From: Corynebacterium tuberculostearicum
Lineage (GTDB): Bacteria > Actinomycetota > Actinomycetes > Mycobacteriales > Mycobacteriaceae
Length of the DNA: 64,000 bases
Direction: 5' to 3'
Assembly (NCBI RefSeq): GCF_016894265.1
Contig: NZ_CP069791.1
Coordinates: forward strand, 806,001 to 870,000
Shown: piece after piece, positions 54,602-64,000 of the stretch
Layout of the letters: every line of letters starts with the position of its first letter
How positions within the stretch are numbered: the stretch's first letter is position 1
Program-made: the position numbers and the translations under genes
Notes under the pieces: generated by a model
The model's database searches: none
Seen by the model: only the letters and a program-made list of their open reading frames with translations
Told to the model about the DNA's origin: nothing

Positions 54602-55322
54602 ACCGCGCGTCATCGCGCTCATCGCGGCCGCCGGCCAGGGCACCCGCCTCGGTGCCGAGGTGCCCAAGGCTTATGTCGAGCTGCGCGGGCGCACCCTCCT
54701 GGAGCGCTCCGTGCGCGCGCTGCTGGCCTCCGGCGTGGTCGATGAGGTCATCGTGCTGGTCAGCCCAGACATGGAGCCCGAGGCGGCCCGCATCATCGGC
54801 CGTATCGACACCGCAGACGCCAAAAACACCACCAACGCCGCACCCATCCGCCTCGTGCACGGTGGCAGCGAGCGCGCCGATTCCGTGTGGGCCGGCCTCC
54901 TGGCAATCCCCGACGACGACGCCGTGGTACTCATCCACGATGCGGCCCGGGCGCTGACTCCGCCGGCGATGGTGCGGGGCGTCGCCAAGCGTGTGCTCGA
55001 AGGCGCCCCCGCGGCCGTGCCAGTGGTTCCCGTGGCCGATACCATCAAGGAAGTCGCGGCCGACGCCGTGGTGAGCACTCCCGACCGCTCCCGCCTGCGC
55101 GCCGTGCAAACCCCGCAGGCCTTCCGCCTGTCTGCGCTGCGCCAAGCCAACCTCGATTATTGGGCCGAGCAGCCCGAATTCACCGCCACGGATGACGCCA
55201 GCCTCATGGAATGGCACGGCGAGCGCGTGGCAACCGTGCCGGGCGATACCCTGGCGTTCAAAATCACCACGCCCATCGATCTCACCCTGGCCCACGCCCT
55301 GACCGAGGAGACCCATGACTAA
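54573..55322 (+). CDS. ispD: 2-C-methyl-D-erythritol 4-phosphate cytidylyltransferase
   Basis: This is an enzyme of about 249 residues of the non-mevalonate isoprenoid pathway. The nucleotide-binding motif [17 protein letters not shown] is near residue 18. [13 protein letters not shown] and PVADTIK are family blocks. The start is uncertain: ATG 54573 (overlapping the end of carD by 29 bases) is the nearest in-frame ATG to the conserved core, and an earlier ATG at 54528 adds only low-complexity residues. Its stop overlaps ispF by eight bases. Confidence 0.92.
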   Translation: MTSPSTTKTKPRVIALIAAAGQGTRLGAEVPKAYVELRGRTLLERSVRALLASGVVDEVIVLVSPDMEPEAARIIGRIDTADAKNTTNAAPIRLVHGGSERADSVWAGLLAIPDDDAVVLIHDAARALTPPAMVRGVAKRVLEGAPAAVPVVPVADTIKEVAADAVVSTPDRSRLRAVQTPQAFRLSALRQANLDYWAEQPEFTATDDASLMEWHGERVATVPGDTLAFKITTPIDLTLAHALTEETHD

Positions 55323-55797
55323 CCCGATTATCCCGCGCGTTGGCATCGCCACCGACGCCCACCAGATCGAGGCCGGCAAGGACTGCTGGATCGCCGGCCT
55401 GCTCTTCGAGGGCGATGCTGGCTGCGAAGGCCACTCCGATGGCGACGTCGTAGCGCACGCGCTTGTCGACGCCCTCTTATCCGCTGCCCACCTCGGCGAC
55501 CTTGGCTCCTTCGTGGGCGTCGGCCGGCCCGAATACGACGGCGTTTCCGGGGCGAAACTGCTGCGCGAATGCCGCGAACTGCTCGAATCCGAAGGCTTTA
55601 TCATCGGCAATGCCGCAGCCCAGCTCATCGGCCAGACCCCCAAGATGGGCCCTCGCCGCGAAGAGGCCGAAGCGGTACTGAGCGAAATCCTTGGTGCCCC
55701 CGTGTCCGTCTCCGCCACGACGACGGACCATATGGGCTTTACCGGCCGTAAGGAGGGCCGCGCGGCGGTTGCCACGGCCGTCGTCTGGCGCGCCTAG
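55315..55797 (+). CDS. ispF: 2-C-methyl-D-erythritol 2,4-cyclodiphosphate synthase
   Basis: This 160-residue enzyme forms the cyclodiphosphate after IspD and IspE. The metal-binding DxH is DAH in [11 protein letters not shown], and the signature [27 protein letters not shown] follows. It overlaps ispD by eight bases. With CrtB and CrtI elsewhere in the window it supplies carotenoid and quinone precursors. Confidence 0.96.
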   Translation: MTNPIIPRVGIATDAHQIEAGKDCWIAGLLFEGDAGCEGHSDGDVVAHALVDALLSAAHLGDLGSFVGVGRPEYDGVSGAKLLRECRELLESEGFIIGNAAAQLIGQTPKMGPRREEAEAVLSEILGAPVSVSATTTDHMGFTGRKEGRAAVATAVVWRA

Positions 55798-55828
55798 CCC
55801 ACCACACTAACCCCGCGCACGCGTCAAT

Positions 55829-55841
55829 TAGACTGGGTGGC
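55829..55841 (+). promoter_or_regulatory. -10 hexamer for a leaderless cysS transcript
   Basis: TAGACT (55829-55834) lies seven bases before GTG 55842. No ribosome site is visible. Confidence 0.5.
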
Positions 55842-57230
<1,389 letters not shown>

Positions 57231-57252
57231 GCACTCCGAAAGGACATAAATT

Positions 57253-58200
57253 ATGGCACGTACCCACGGCCGCGGTGGCGCGGGAATCCGCAAGACCAAT
57301 AAGAAGGGCGCAACCAAGGGCTCCGGCGGCCAGCGCCGCAAGGGCTTGGCCGGCAAAGGCCCGACGCCCAAGGCAGAGGACCGCATCTACCACGCCAAGC
57401 ACAAGGCCAAGCTGGAGCGCGACCGCCGCAACTCCGGCCGCCACCAGAAGGAGACCGCCGAGATGGTTGTGGGCCGCAACCCGGTCATCGAGTGCCTGCA
57501 CGCCAAGGTGCCGGCCACCACGCTCTACATCGTGGCCGGTACCCGCAATGACAAGCGCTTGTCCGAGGCCGTGGCCATGTGCAATACCCGCAATATCCCC
57601 ATCATCGAGGTGCAGCGCCACGAGATGGACCGCATGACCGGTAACGGCATGCACCAGGGCATCGGGCTGCAGATCCCGCCGTATAAGTACGCCGACGTCG
57701 ACGAGCTCATCGCCCGTGCGGCCGAGAACGCACGCCCAGGCATGTTCGTCATCCTGGATAACATCACCGATCCGCGCAACCTCGGCGCGGTCATCCGCTC
57801 CGTGGCGGCCTTTGGCGGCGACGGCGTCATTATCCCCGAGCGCCGCTCCGCGTCCGTGACCGCGGTGGCGTGGCGTACCTCGGCCGGCACGGCGGCGCGC
57901 CTGCCGGTCGCCCGCGCGACGAATATCACCCGCACCGTGCAGCAATTCCAAAAGAGCGGCTACCAGGTTGTCGGCCTGGACGCCGGCGGCGAGCACACAC
58001 TGGATACCTATAACGGCGCGACGGATCCCGTAGTCATCGTCATCGGTTCCGAAGGCAAGGGTATCTCCCGCCTCGTGCGCGAGAACTGCGACGTCATCAT
58101 GTCCATCCCGATGACGGACTGGGTCGAGTCCCTCAATGCTTCCGTCGCGGCCGGTTCCGTGCTTTCCGAATTCGCACGCCAACGCCGCGCGGCCCAGTAA
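57253..58200 (+). CDS. rlmB: 23S rRNA (guanosine-2'-O)-methyltransferase, TrmH/RlmB family
   Basis: This 315-residue SPOUT methyltransferase has an RNA-binding N-terminal region and a knotted catalytic domain. Motif 1 is [21 protein letters not shown], motif 2 [19 protein letters not shown], and motif 3 [19 protein letters not shown]. The first 75 residues are extremely basic (Gly, Lys, Arg-rich) and longer than in E. coli RlmB. AAAGGA precedes the ATG at 57253. The exact methylated site is inferred from family. Confidence 0.9.
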   Translation: MARTHGRGGAGIRKTNKKGATKGSGGQRRKGLAGKGPTPKAEDRIYHAKHKAKLERDRRNSGRHQKETAEMVVGRNPVIECLHAKVPATTLYIVAGTRNDKRLSEAVAMCNTRNIPIIEVQRHEMDRMTGNGMHQGIGLQIPPYKYADVDELIARAAENARPGMFVILDNITDPRNLGAVIRSVAAFGGDGVIIPERRSASVTAVAWRTSAGTAARLPVARATNITRTVQQFQKSGYQVVGLDAGGEHTLDTYNGATDPVVIVIGSEGKGISRLVRENCDVIMSIPMTDWVESLNASVAAGSVLSEFARQRRAAQ

Positions 58201-58215
58201 CCCCCAGCGAGGTTT

Positions 58216-59226
58216 CTAGCCGCTTTCCGCCCAGGGTGGCAGCCACTTAATGGTTCCATTCACCCTGGCCAGGCGGCCGCGCAGCGGCGGGGCGTTGGGG
58301 TCATCGTCGTTGACGCCGTTGTGATACGGACAGGCGATGGTGAGATTTTCGGGGTTGGTCTCACCGCCGTGGCGCCACGCTGTGAGGTGGTGGACTTGGC
58401 ATTCATCGGCGGGGTAATTGCACTGCGGCCACGGGCAGGTGGGGTTTTCCGCGGCGGCCATGGTGCGCTGCTTCGGCGAGGCGAGCCGCTCGGTGCGGTA
58501 CAAGTTCACCGGGCCTTTCACGGGGTGGATTAAGGTCACATAGCCGCGCGCGGTAAAGGCGCGGCGCACTAGATCCGCGCCAGTCATTCGGGCACCATTG
58601 GTCAGTTGCAGGGTGATGTCATCGCCTGCGGTGTCGACGACGCGGTCGAGTTCGTCCAAGCGCAGCACCACATTGGTGGTCACGGTCGCGGGGGAAGCGG
58701 CGGCGGTGCCTTGAAAAATCTTGCGCACCGAATCGAGCGGGGCGTCCTTATCGAGCGCGGCGTGCATATCCGCGATGTCCGCAGACTTGCCGGTAATCGT
58801 CATGGTCCACGGCCCATCGGTGCGGCGGTAGAGCTTGACACCGGGCTTGCGTTGCGGTGGGCCTTTAATCTCACGCACGCGCTGGCGCCCCTGCTTGTCG
58901 ACGTCCGACGCATCCCCCTTCATCCCACATAGCTCCCGTCGCAGCGCCCAGGCCTGGCGCTTACTCTTCAGCTTGGAGGCGTGGCGCTCGATGGCTAGCA
59001 GCGCGGTGAGGCTGTGCTCGTTGGTGCGTGCCGCTGCGATGGATTCGCGCTGGAGGCGGCTAAACGCGGTGGGGCCGAAGTAGGTATCGGCGAGGGCAAG
59101 GAGGCGGGCGGCGGTGGTGTCGGGGCAGCCGGCGTCGATAAGCGCGCGCTTAGTAAGGCCGTGGCAGTCGGCGATAATGTCCATGCCGGCGGCCAGGCCT
59201 GTCAAGAATTTCTGTAGCGCGTTCAC
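58216..59226 (-). CDS. HNH endonuclease domain protein (DUF222-like N-terminus)
   Basis: This protein of about 336 residues has a helical N-terminal region (DUF222-like) and a C-terminal HNH motif: CPWPQCNYPADECQVHHLTAWRHGGETNPENLTIACPYHN, in which the HH pair, Asn and final His are the catalytic and metal residues. Such genes are repeated in actinobacterial genomes and their role is unclear. The start is uncertain: GTG 59226 is preferred; a TTG at 59253 would add nine residues. The gene converges on rlmB with 15 bases between. Confidence 0.85.
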   Translation of the reverse strand: MNALQKFLTGLAAGMDIIADCHGLTKRALIDAGCPDTTAARLLALADTYFGPTAFSRLQRESIAAARTNEHSLTALLAIERHASKLKSKRQAWALRRELCGMKGDASDVDKQGRQRVREIKGPPQRKPGVKLYRRTDGPWTMTITGKSADIADMHAALDKDAPLDSVRKIFQGTAAASPATVTTNVVLRLDELDRVVDTAGDDITLQLTNGARMTGADLVRRAFTARGYVTLIHPVKGPVNLYRTERLASPKQRTMAAAENPTCPWPQCNYPADECQVHHLTAWRHGGETNPENLTIACPYHNGVNDDDPNAPPLRGRLARVNGTIKWLPPWAESG

Positions 59227-59289
59227 GGCTCCACACGTTAAGTGAAGGTGCAAGCTGGCGCGCGGTGCGTTGGGTGCGGGTGTGGATAA

Positions 59290-60126
59290 CTAGGCCTGGG
59301 CGTCGTCGAGGCCGAAGAATTCGCGGACCTTATCCACAGCGCGGAAGGAATCTGTATTTGGGCCTATGCGTGGGTCGGTTTTCATGCTAGAGGGAATCAC
59401 GTGGCCGAGGCCCTCCATGGTCCACAGCTCGACGGGGAAATCGCCGTCGTATGCGGTGGCGGTGACATCCGCGGTGGGGTGGTAGTCGCGGGGTGGCTGG
59501 CAGGCATTGGCCAGTGCGAAGTGCTCGGCGGTGGCCGGCGCGGAAAGCACGCGGCCGCGGGTGCGCTCGGCGTCCAGCCCGGCGACCCCGCCCTCGTATG
59601 GCGCGTACGGGTCGGCGGTGCCGTGGAAAAACAGCAGCGGCGTGGGCCGGTAGCCGGCCGGGTTGCTGGGCGCGTGGTTATCGCCCTCGCCCAGGGTGGA
59701 GGCGAAGATGCAAGCGCGGGTGAGGCTAAAGGGGGCGTCGAAAAGCAAGCGGAGCACCATCTGCCCGCCGTTGGAGTAGCCGCAGGCAAAGGTACGGGCG
59801 GTGCCGAATTCGCGCCGCATCTCCTCGACGAGGAAGGCGGCGAAGGCGACGTCGTCCACGTTCTCCGCGCGGGCGGTGACGGGCAGGATGCTGCGGCAAT
59901 CGTTGAAATGGCGGTCGACGCCGTCGGGGTAGACGAGGACGGTATTGGTGGCGTCGACAAGCTCGTCGAAGGTGCCGTTAGTAAAGCGGCGCATCACGTT
60001 GCCGGACTGCAGCGAGCCGTGGAAGAAGAGCAAGAGGTCCGGGCGCGGGCCGGGGTTATCCGGCGCGATGACGAGGAAGCGGCGGGTGCGGCCATCCACA
60101 TCCGCGGTGCGGCGGTGTACGTGCAT
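59290..60126 (-). CDS. PHB-depolymerase/LpqC-type alpha/beta hydrolase
   Basis: This 278-residue esterase has the oxyanion stretch LLLFFHGSLQSG, the nucleophile Ser in GYSNGGQM near residue 117, Asp in FFHGTADPYAPYEGG, and His in EGLGHVIP. It belongs to the esterase group that includes PHB depolymerase and LpqC. No signal peptide or lipobox is seen, so it is cytosolic as annotated. The natural ester substrate is unknown. Confidence 0.85.
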   Translation of the reverse strand: MHVHRRTADVDGRTRRFLVIAPDNPGPRPDLLLFFHGSLQSGNVMRRFTNGTFDELVDATNTVLVYPDGVDRHFNDCRSILPVTARAENVDDVAFAAFLVEEMRREFGTARTFACGYSNGGQMVLRLLFDAPFSLTRACIFASTLGEGDNHAPSNPAGYRPTPLLFFHGTADPYAPYEGGVAGLDAERTRGRVLSAPATAEHFALANACQPPRDYHPTADVTATAYDGDFPVELWTMEGLGHVIPSSMKTDPRIGPNTDSFRAVDKVREFFGLDDAQA

Positions 60127-60137
60127 AGCCGCCCAGT

Positions 60138-61025
60138 CTAGTCGGCGTGGTGCTCTTCGGCGGTGCTGTGGCAGTCGGCGTGGAAGCGGTGAGCGGCGAC
60201 CTCGTCGCGCACCGCCTTTTTATTGCGCTGCCAGCCAATGAGGCGGCACACCAGGTAAATGACAAAAGAAATGGTGGTAACAAAAACCGAGACTGGAAGG
60301 CCGGGCGCGAGCGACAGTACAAAGCCGCCCACGGCCGAGACCTCGGCGAAAATGGTGGCCCACATGACCGCGCGCAGGGGCGAGGAGGTGATCTGCACGG
60401 CCGCCGCACCCGGGGTAATGAGCAGCGCCATGACGAGCAGCGAGCCGACGATTTGTACCGACTGCGCGGCCGCCAAGCCTACGAGTACGGCGAAGGCGAC
60501 GGAAATGAAGCGGGTGGGCACGCCGGCGGCCTGGGCCATGACCGGGTCGGCCGAGGCGAAGAGCATGGGCCGCCATAGGATGGCGACGGCGGCGAGGATT
60601 ACTACGGTGGTTGCGGCCAAGAGCCATACCGAGGCGGAAGAGACGCCGACGATCTGGCCGGTCAGCAGCGTCATCGCGGTATTCGCGTTGCCGGGGTAGA
60701 GGTGCAAAAACAGCACCGAGAGGCCCAAGCCAAAGCTCATGACCACGCCGATGGCGCTGTCTTGCTGGCCCTTAAAGCCCAGTACGGCGAGGATGATGGC
60801 GGCCACGATGGCGCCGGCCACGGCGCCAAAGCCGAGGTTGAGGCCGAAGAGCAGCGCAGCCGAGGCACCCATGAGCGCAAGCTCGGAGGTGGCGTGGACG
60901 GAAAAGGACATCTGGCGCAGCACGATGAGCGAGGTCATCACGCCGGACAGGATGCCCAGCAGCGCGGAGGCGATGAGCGAAGACTGTACAAAATCCACGC
61001 TGAGCAGGTATTGGGTGTCTTCCAT
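60138..61025 (-). CDS. Metal ABC transporter permease (ABC-3 family)
   Basis: This permease of about 295 residues has about eight membrane helices and matches the ZnuB/MntB group (GILSGVMTSLIVLRQMSFSVHATSELALMGASAALLFG). It forms the membrane channel for zinc or manganese import with the two upstream genes. The frame opens at 61052, but ATG 61025 lies four bases after the stop of the ATPase gene and is preferred. A His-rich C-terminus (HRFHADCHSTAEEHHAD) could bind metal. Confidence 0.88.
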   Translation of the reverse strand: MEDTQYLLSVDFVQSSLIASALLGILSGVMTSLIVLRQMSFSVHATSELALMGASAALLFGLNLGFGAVAGAIVAAIILAVLGFKGQQDSAIGVVMSFGLGLSVLFLHLYPGNANTAMTLLTGQIVGVSSASVWLLAATTVVILAAVAILWRPMLFASADPVMAQAAGVPTRFISVAFAVLVGLAAAQSVQIVGSLLVMALLITPGAAAVQITSSPLRAVMWATIFAEVSAVGGFVLSLAPGLPVSVFVTTISFVIYLVCRLIGWQRNKKAVRDEVAAHRFHADCHSTAEEHHAD

Positions 61026-61029
61026 AAAG

Positions 61030-61731
61030 CTAGACAACGATGAGCCTCCCATCGACGTTTAAGACGTTGACCTTGGAACCGTAGAGCTCGGAAAGGACAT
61101 CGGAGCGCATTACCTCATCCACCGTGCCGAAGGTATGGCCGCCGGGGGCGAGGTAGAGCACCTTATCGGTCACCCCGAGCACCGGGTTGATGCCGTGGGT
61201 GACGAACATGATGGAGGTGCCGCGCTCGCGGCGCAGCGCATCCAGCTTGTCCACGGTGGCCTGCTGGCGCGCCGGGTCGAGCGAGAGCAGCGGCTCATCG
61301 GCAAGGATGAGCTCGGGCTCGTTGGCCAGCGCTTGGGCTTGGCGGATGAGCTGCTGCTGGCCGCCGGAAAGCTGGCCGACGCGGCGGTCGCGCAGGCCGG
61401 TGGCACCGACCTCGGCGAGGAGCTCGTCGACGCGGTGGCGGGGCGGGCGGCGGCGTCGGAAAGCGCCGTGGGCGAGCGAGAGCGAGACTAAGTCGCGGGC
61501 GCGCAGAGGCAGGTCGGCCGGGAACATGCGCTGCTGCGGGATGAAGCCGACGCGGCAGTTAACGTCGACGCTGCCGGCCGTGAGCTTGCGGGTGCCCAAG
61601 ATGGTGCCGAGCAGGGTGGATTTGCCCACGCCATTGGGGCCCAAGACGGCGATAAACTCGCCGCGGTCAACGGCGAGGTTAAGGCTGGACCACAGCGGGG
61701 CAACCGCTGCGTCATGAAAATGGATGAGCAC
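61030..61731 (-). CDS. Metal ABC transporter ATP-binding protein
   Basis: This 233-residue ABC ATPase has Walker A GPNGVGKSTLLG near residue 33, signature LSGGQQQLIRQAQAL, Walker B LILADEPLLSLD and H-loop FVTHG. The start is GTG 61731, sharing its first base with the stop of the substrate-binding gene (TAGTG overlap). It powers uptake with the neighbouring permease. Confidence 0.94.
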   Translation of the reverse strand: MLIHFHDAAVAPLWSSLNLAVDRGEFIAVLGPNGVGKSTLLGTILGTRKLTAGSVDVNCRVGFIPQQRMFPADLPLRARDLVSLSLAHGAFRRRRPPRHRVDELLAEVGATGLRDRRVGQLSGGQQQLIRQAQALANEPELILADEPLLSLDPARQQATVDKLDALRRERGTSIMFVTHGINPVLGVTDKVLYLAPGGHTFGTVDEVMRSDVLSELYGSKVNVLNVDGRLIVV

Positions 61732-62696
61732 TAGAGCTGCCCCAGGGAATCGGTGACCTCGTCATAGTAGGTCCAGAATTCTTTGCCATCCGGCGGGGTC
61801 TCGCCGATTTCGACGATAGAGACGTCCGCATCCTCCGCGGCGGACTTGATGCGGCCGGCGGTATCGGTTTCGGTCTGTGGGTTAAAGATAAGCAGGTCTA
61901 CCTTGTCCTCTTTAATCGCCTTGGTGAAGGCGGCGAGGTCGGCCGCGGTGGGCTCGCCCTCGGAGATGGTGGCCTTACGGTAGCCCTCAGGGGTGACGTC
62001 CTTACCGGAGGTGTACTTCATGATGTAGTCCGCAATCGGCTCGGTCTGCGCGTAGGAGAGATCGCCCGGCAGCTCCTTGAGCTTGTCACGCAGGCGGTCG
62101 ACGTGGGAGTCCACGCGCTCGGTGCTGGCGTTGGCATCGGTATTGAGCTCGTTGATCTGGTCAGCGATATTTCCTGCGACCTCGTCGAGCGCGGCCGGGT
62201 CGTACCAAATGTGCTCGTTGCCCTCGATATTGGTGACCTTTTCCGGGTCCTTCTTGGCGGTGGCCTTAGCAGCGTCGATGGTCATGACATTAGGATCATC
62301 GGCTAGCTTGCCGTGATCGGTCAGCGGCAGGGCGGAGACGATATTGTCCTGGTCGGAGACGGCCTGGTAAATCCAAGAATCATAGCCGCCGCCGTTAACC
62401 ACGAGCAGGTCCGCGTCCTCGGCCTTGGCGATATCGGCCGCGGAAGGCTCGAAGTGGTGCGGGTCAACGCCGTTGCCCTCGACGATGGGCTTGACCTCGA
62501 TGTCCACGCCGGAGGCGGTATCGGCCACGGCCTGGGCGACGTCGGCCCAGATGGAGGTGGACGCGACGATGGAGATCTTCTTCTGGGCGCCCGGCTCGGC
62601 GGCCGAGTCCTCGGTGTCGGAGGAGCAGGCGGTGGCAGTCAGCAGGAGGCCACCGGCCGCGAGGAGGGCTGCGGATGCGCGAAGTGAGGTATGCAT
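61731..62696 (-). CDS. Metal ABC transporter substrate-binding lipoprotein
   Basis: This 321-residue cluster A-I (ZnuA/TroA-like) protein has a lipoprotein signal ending in ATAC at about residue 24. Metal ligands are probably His in VDPHHFEPS and His in GNEHIWYDP. The third ligand region reads TEPIADYIMKY, where the usual His of zinc/manganese binders is absent, and FNPQTETDTA contributes the fourth region. The specificity is therefore uncertain. It is first in a three-gene operon. ATG 62696 begins the signal peptide; the 12-residue extension to 62732 lies in the promoter. Confidence 0.92.
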   Translation of the reverse strand: MHTSLRASAALLAAGGLLLTATACSSDTEDSAAEPGAQKKISIVASTSIWADVAQAVADTASGVDIEVKPIVEGNGVDPHHFEPSAADIAKAEDADLLVVNGGGYDSWIYQAVSDQDNIVSALPLTDHGKLADDPNVMTIDAAKATAKKDPEKVTNIEGNEHIWYDPAALDEVAGNIADQINELNTDANASTERVDSHVDRLRDKLKELPGDLSYAQTEPIADYIMKYTSGKDVTPEGYRKATISEGEPTAADLAAFTKAIKEDKVDLLIFNPQTETDTAGRIKSAAEDADVSIVEIGETPPDGKEFWTYYDEVTDSLGQL

Positions 62697-62703
62697 AGTT
62701 TCC

Positions 62704-62732
62704 AGTGTGCGTTTGATGGGAACCATTGTCAA
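62704..62732 (-). promoter_or_regulatory. Promoter of the metal ABC operon
   Basis: On the minus strand TTGACA (62732-62727) and CACACT (62709-62704) are 17 bases apart. The start would be at or next to the ATG at 62696, giving a near-leaderless mRNA. Confidence 0.65.
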
Positions 62733-62751
62733 TTGAATATGTATTGAAAAT
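62733..62751. promoter_or_regulatory. Direct repeat operator between metal transporter and LacI gene
   Basis: TTGAATATgtaTTGAAAAT contains TTGAAWAT twice with an 11-base period. TATTGAAAAT also matches half of the corynebacterial Zur box (TNNTGAAAAT...). It touches the -35 of the transporter and the upstream area of the LacI gene. Confidence 0.4.
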
Positions 62752-62776
62752 ACGGCCGCGGGGTATGCTTGCGGTC

Positions 62777-63874
62777 ATGGTGAAACGCAGCCCCACCCGC
62801 AAAACGCTGGCCTCGCTGGCCGCCGAGCTGGGTGTTTCGCGCACGACGGTCTCTAATGCCTATAGCCGGCCGGATCAGCTTTCGGCCGCAACGCGCGAGC
62901 GCATCCTGGCGGCGGCGAAGGCGCGGGGATATCCCGGGCCGGACCCTACGGCCCGCAGCCTGCGCACTCGCCGCGCGGGCTCGGTGGGCGTGCTGCTGAC
63001 CGAGCACCTGTCCTATGCCTTCGAGGACATGGCCTCGGTGGATTTCCTGGCTGGCATGGCAGAAGCCTCGGCCGGCGCGCAGACTACGCTCACCCTCATC
63101 CCGGCCGGTCCGGAGGGCGAGGCGGAGGCGGCCAGCCTGGTGGGCTCGGCCGCGGTGGATGGCTTTGTGGTCTATTCCGTGGCGGCCGGGGATGCCTACC
63201 TCGAGGCGGCGCGCGGCCGCGGGCTGCCGGTGGTGGTCTGCGATCAGCCGACGGATTCGGGCCTGCCGTTCGTGGGCATCGATGACCGCGCCGCGATTGC
63301 CCCGGCCGCCCGCGCGCTGGTGGAGGCCGGCCACCGCAAGATTGGTGTGCTGGCGATTCGCCTCAAGCGCGAGCGCCACGATGGCCCCATTTCGTGGGGT
63401 GAGCTACAGGACGCCGATATGCACGTGCAGCGCGCCCGGGTCATGGGTGCCATGGACGTCTTTTCGCAGGCGGGCATCGCGCCGGAGACCGTGCCCGTGG
63501 TCACCCAGCACATCAACGATGCGCAGACTACGCGTGCGGCCGCGCAGTTGCTTCTCGACGCCCACCCCGACCTCACCGCCGTCCTGTGCACCACCGACTC
63601 CATGGCGCTGGGCGTGATGACCTATGCGCGCGAGCGGGGCATTGACATTCCCGGTGAGCTGTCCGTTACCGGCTTCGACGGCATTGATGCGGCGCAGCGC
63701 CTTGGCTTGACGACGATCGTCCAACCCAATAAGGCCAAGGGCGCGGCCGCCGGCCACATGCTCGCCAAGCTCATCGCGGGCGCAGAGGATTCGGACGCGA
63801 GCGAAGCTGTGGTGCTACGGCGCGTGCTGCAGACCAGCTTCGCGGCGGGGCGGACGGTGGCGCCGCCGCGCTAG
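62777..63874 (+). CDS. LacI-family transcriptional regulator
   Basis: This 365-residue repressor has an N-terminal helix-turn-helix (TLASLAAELGVSRTTVSNAYSRPDQLS) and a hinge (RILAAAKARGYPGPDPTARSLR), then a periplasmic-binding-protein-like sensor domain. TATGCT (62764-62769) lies seven bases before the ATG at 62777, suggesting a leaderless mRNA. Its divergence from the metal transporter suggests, but does not prove, control of that operon; LacI proteins normally sense sugars or nucleosides. Confidence 0.9.
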   Translation: MVKRSPTRKTLASLAAELGVSRTTVSNAYSRPDQLSAATRERILAAAKARGYPGPDPTARSLRTRRAGSVGVLLTEHLSYAFEDMASVDFLAGMAEASAGAQTTLTLIPAGPEGEAEAASLVGSAAVDGFVVYSVAAGDAYLEAARGRGLPVVVCDQPTDSGLPFVGIDDRAAIAPAARALVEAGHRKIGVLAIRLKRERHDGPISWGELQDADMHVQRARVMGAMDVFSQAGIAPETVPVVTQHINDAQTTRAAAQLLLDAHPDLTAVLCTTDSMALGVMTYARERGIDIPGELSVTGFDGIDAAQRLGLTTIVQPNKAKGAAAGHMLAKLIAGAEDSDASEAVVLRRVLQTSFAAGRTVAPPR

Positions 63875-63875
63875 G

Positions 63876-63896
63876 AGCGCTGTACTCCACAGCGCT
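63876..63896. terminator. Hairpin between convergent genes
   Basis: AGCGCTGT (63876-63883) pairs perfectly with ACAGCGCT (63889-63896). It sits between the LacI stop and the stop of the partial minus-strand gene. No T-run. Confidence 0.45.
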
Positions 63897-63899
63897 GTG

Positions 63900-64000
63900 C
63901 TAGGCTGCGCCGCCGTTGTTGGGACGGCCGACATGGGCCGCGCGGGCGGCGGCGAGTTCGGTGAGGAAGTGGGCGACGGCGTCGACGTCGGCAAGCTGCA
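63900..64000 (-). CDS. 3' end of a minus-strand gene (partial)
   Basis: The minus strand is open from the window edge to a TAG at 63900-63902. About 32 residues are visible, QLADVDAVAHFLTELAAA followed by RAAHVGRPNNGGAA. GC-rich third positions match coding sequence here. The product cannot be identified from this piece. Confidence 0.5.
   Translation of the reverse strand, partial: QLADVDAVAHFLTELAAARAAHVGRPNNGGAA

Overview
The window is a stretch of actinobacterial chromosome, almost certainly from the genus Corynebacterium. The evidence is high-GC coding sequence, a mycolic-acid-type outer membrane porin pair (porH-porA) between groEL2 and a PPK2 polyphosphate kinase, the block dacB-tilS-hpt-ftsH-folE-folP-folB-folK-panC, the block radA-lpqE-carD-ispD-ispF-cysS-rlmB, and a CC-terminal small protein next to cstA. 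A secreted lipase, a secreted monoacylglycerol-lipase-like hydrolase and the general layout suggest a host-associated, lipid-using species (accolens/tuberculostearicum-like). That species guess is inference only. No rRNA, tRNA, CRISPR array, insertion sequence or prophage was seen.

Layout. 1-3.7 kb: M20 dipeptidase and OPT oligopeptide transporter, divergent. 3.7-7.7 kb: groEL2 behind a CIRCE operator, porH-porA, ppk2. 7.9-10.9 kb: two exported enzymes (alpha/beta hydrolase, metallophosphoesterase). 10.9-15.3 kb: a marR-pls operon encoding a Pls/PosA-type single-module NRPS with membrane and beta-helix domains. 15.3-16.7 kb: rhodanese, a Vsr/DUF559-like nuclease, and two related palindromic elements. 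16.7-28.6 kb: ppa on the minus strand, then a tightly packed plus-strand run dacB, tilS, hpt, ftsH, four folate genes, three membrane or Rossmann genes, a panC-like gene and a GNAT acetyltransferase; many of these overlap by 1-10 bases. 28.6-34.2 kb: minus-strand cstA, CC-terminal protein, ArsA-like ATPase and two tandem C1B aminopeptidases. 34.4-42.2 kb: phoX, lysS, and guaB1-crtB-crtI. 42.3-48 kb: MFS exporter, a degenerate kinase-like membrane protein, and clpC behind candidate ClgR and SigH sites. 48-53.2 kb: secreted lipase, a tiny DUF4236-like gene, mutY, carbonic anhydrase, a membrane-anchored protein and radA. 53.2-58.2 kb: lpqE, carD, ispD, ispF, cysS, rlmB. 58.2-64 kb: HNH nuclease, PHB-depolymerase-like esterase, a metal ABC transporter, a divergent LacI-family regulator and the 3' end of one further gene.

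How the genes work together. Protein quality control is represented by GroEL2, FtsH and ClpC, with recognisable HrcA, ClgR and SigH control sites. Nutrient capture is represented by the OPT and CstA transporters, peptidases, PhoX, the metal ABC system and secreted lipases. Folate and isoprenoid synthesis (IspD, IspF, CrtB, CrtI) and cysteine and lysine tRNA charging are core metabolism. The most interesting accessory loci are the Pls/PosA synthetase with its own MarR regulator, and the cstA/CC-protein/ArsA-like ATPase/aminopeptidase cluster. Many genes have a TAnnnT hexamer 6-8 bases before the start codon and no Shine-Dalgarno sequence, which points to leaderless transcripts.
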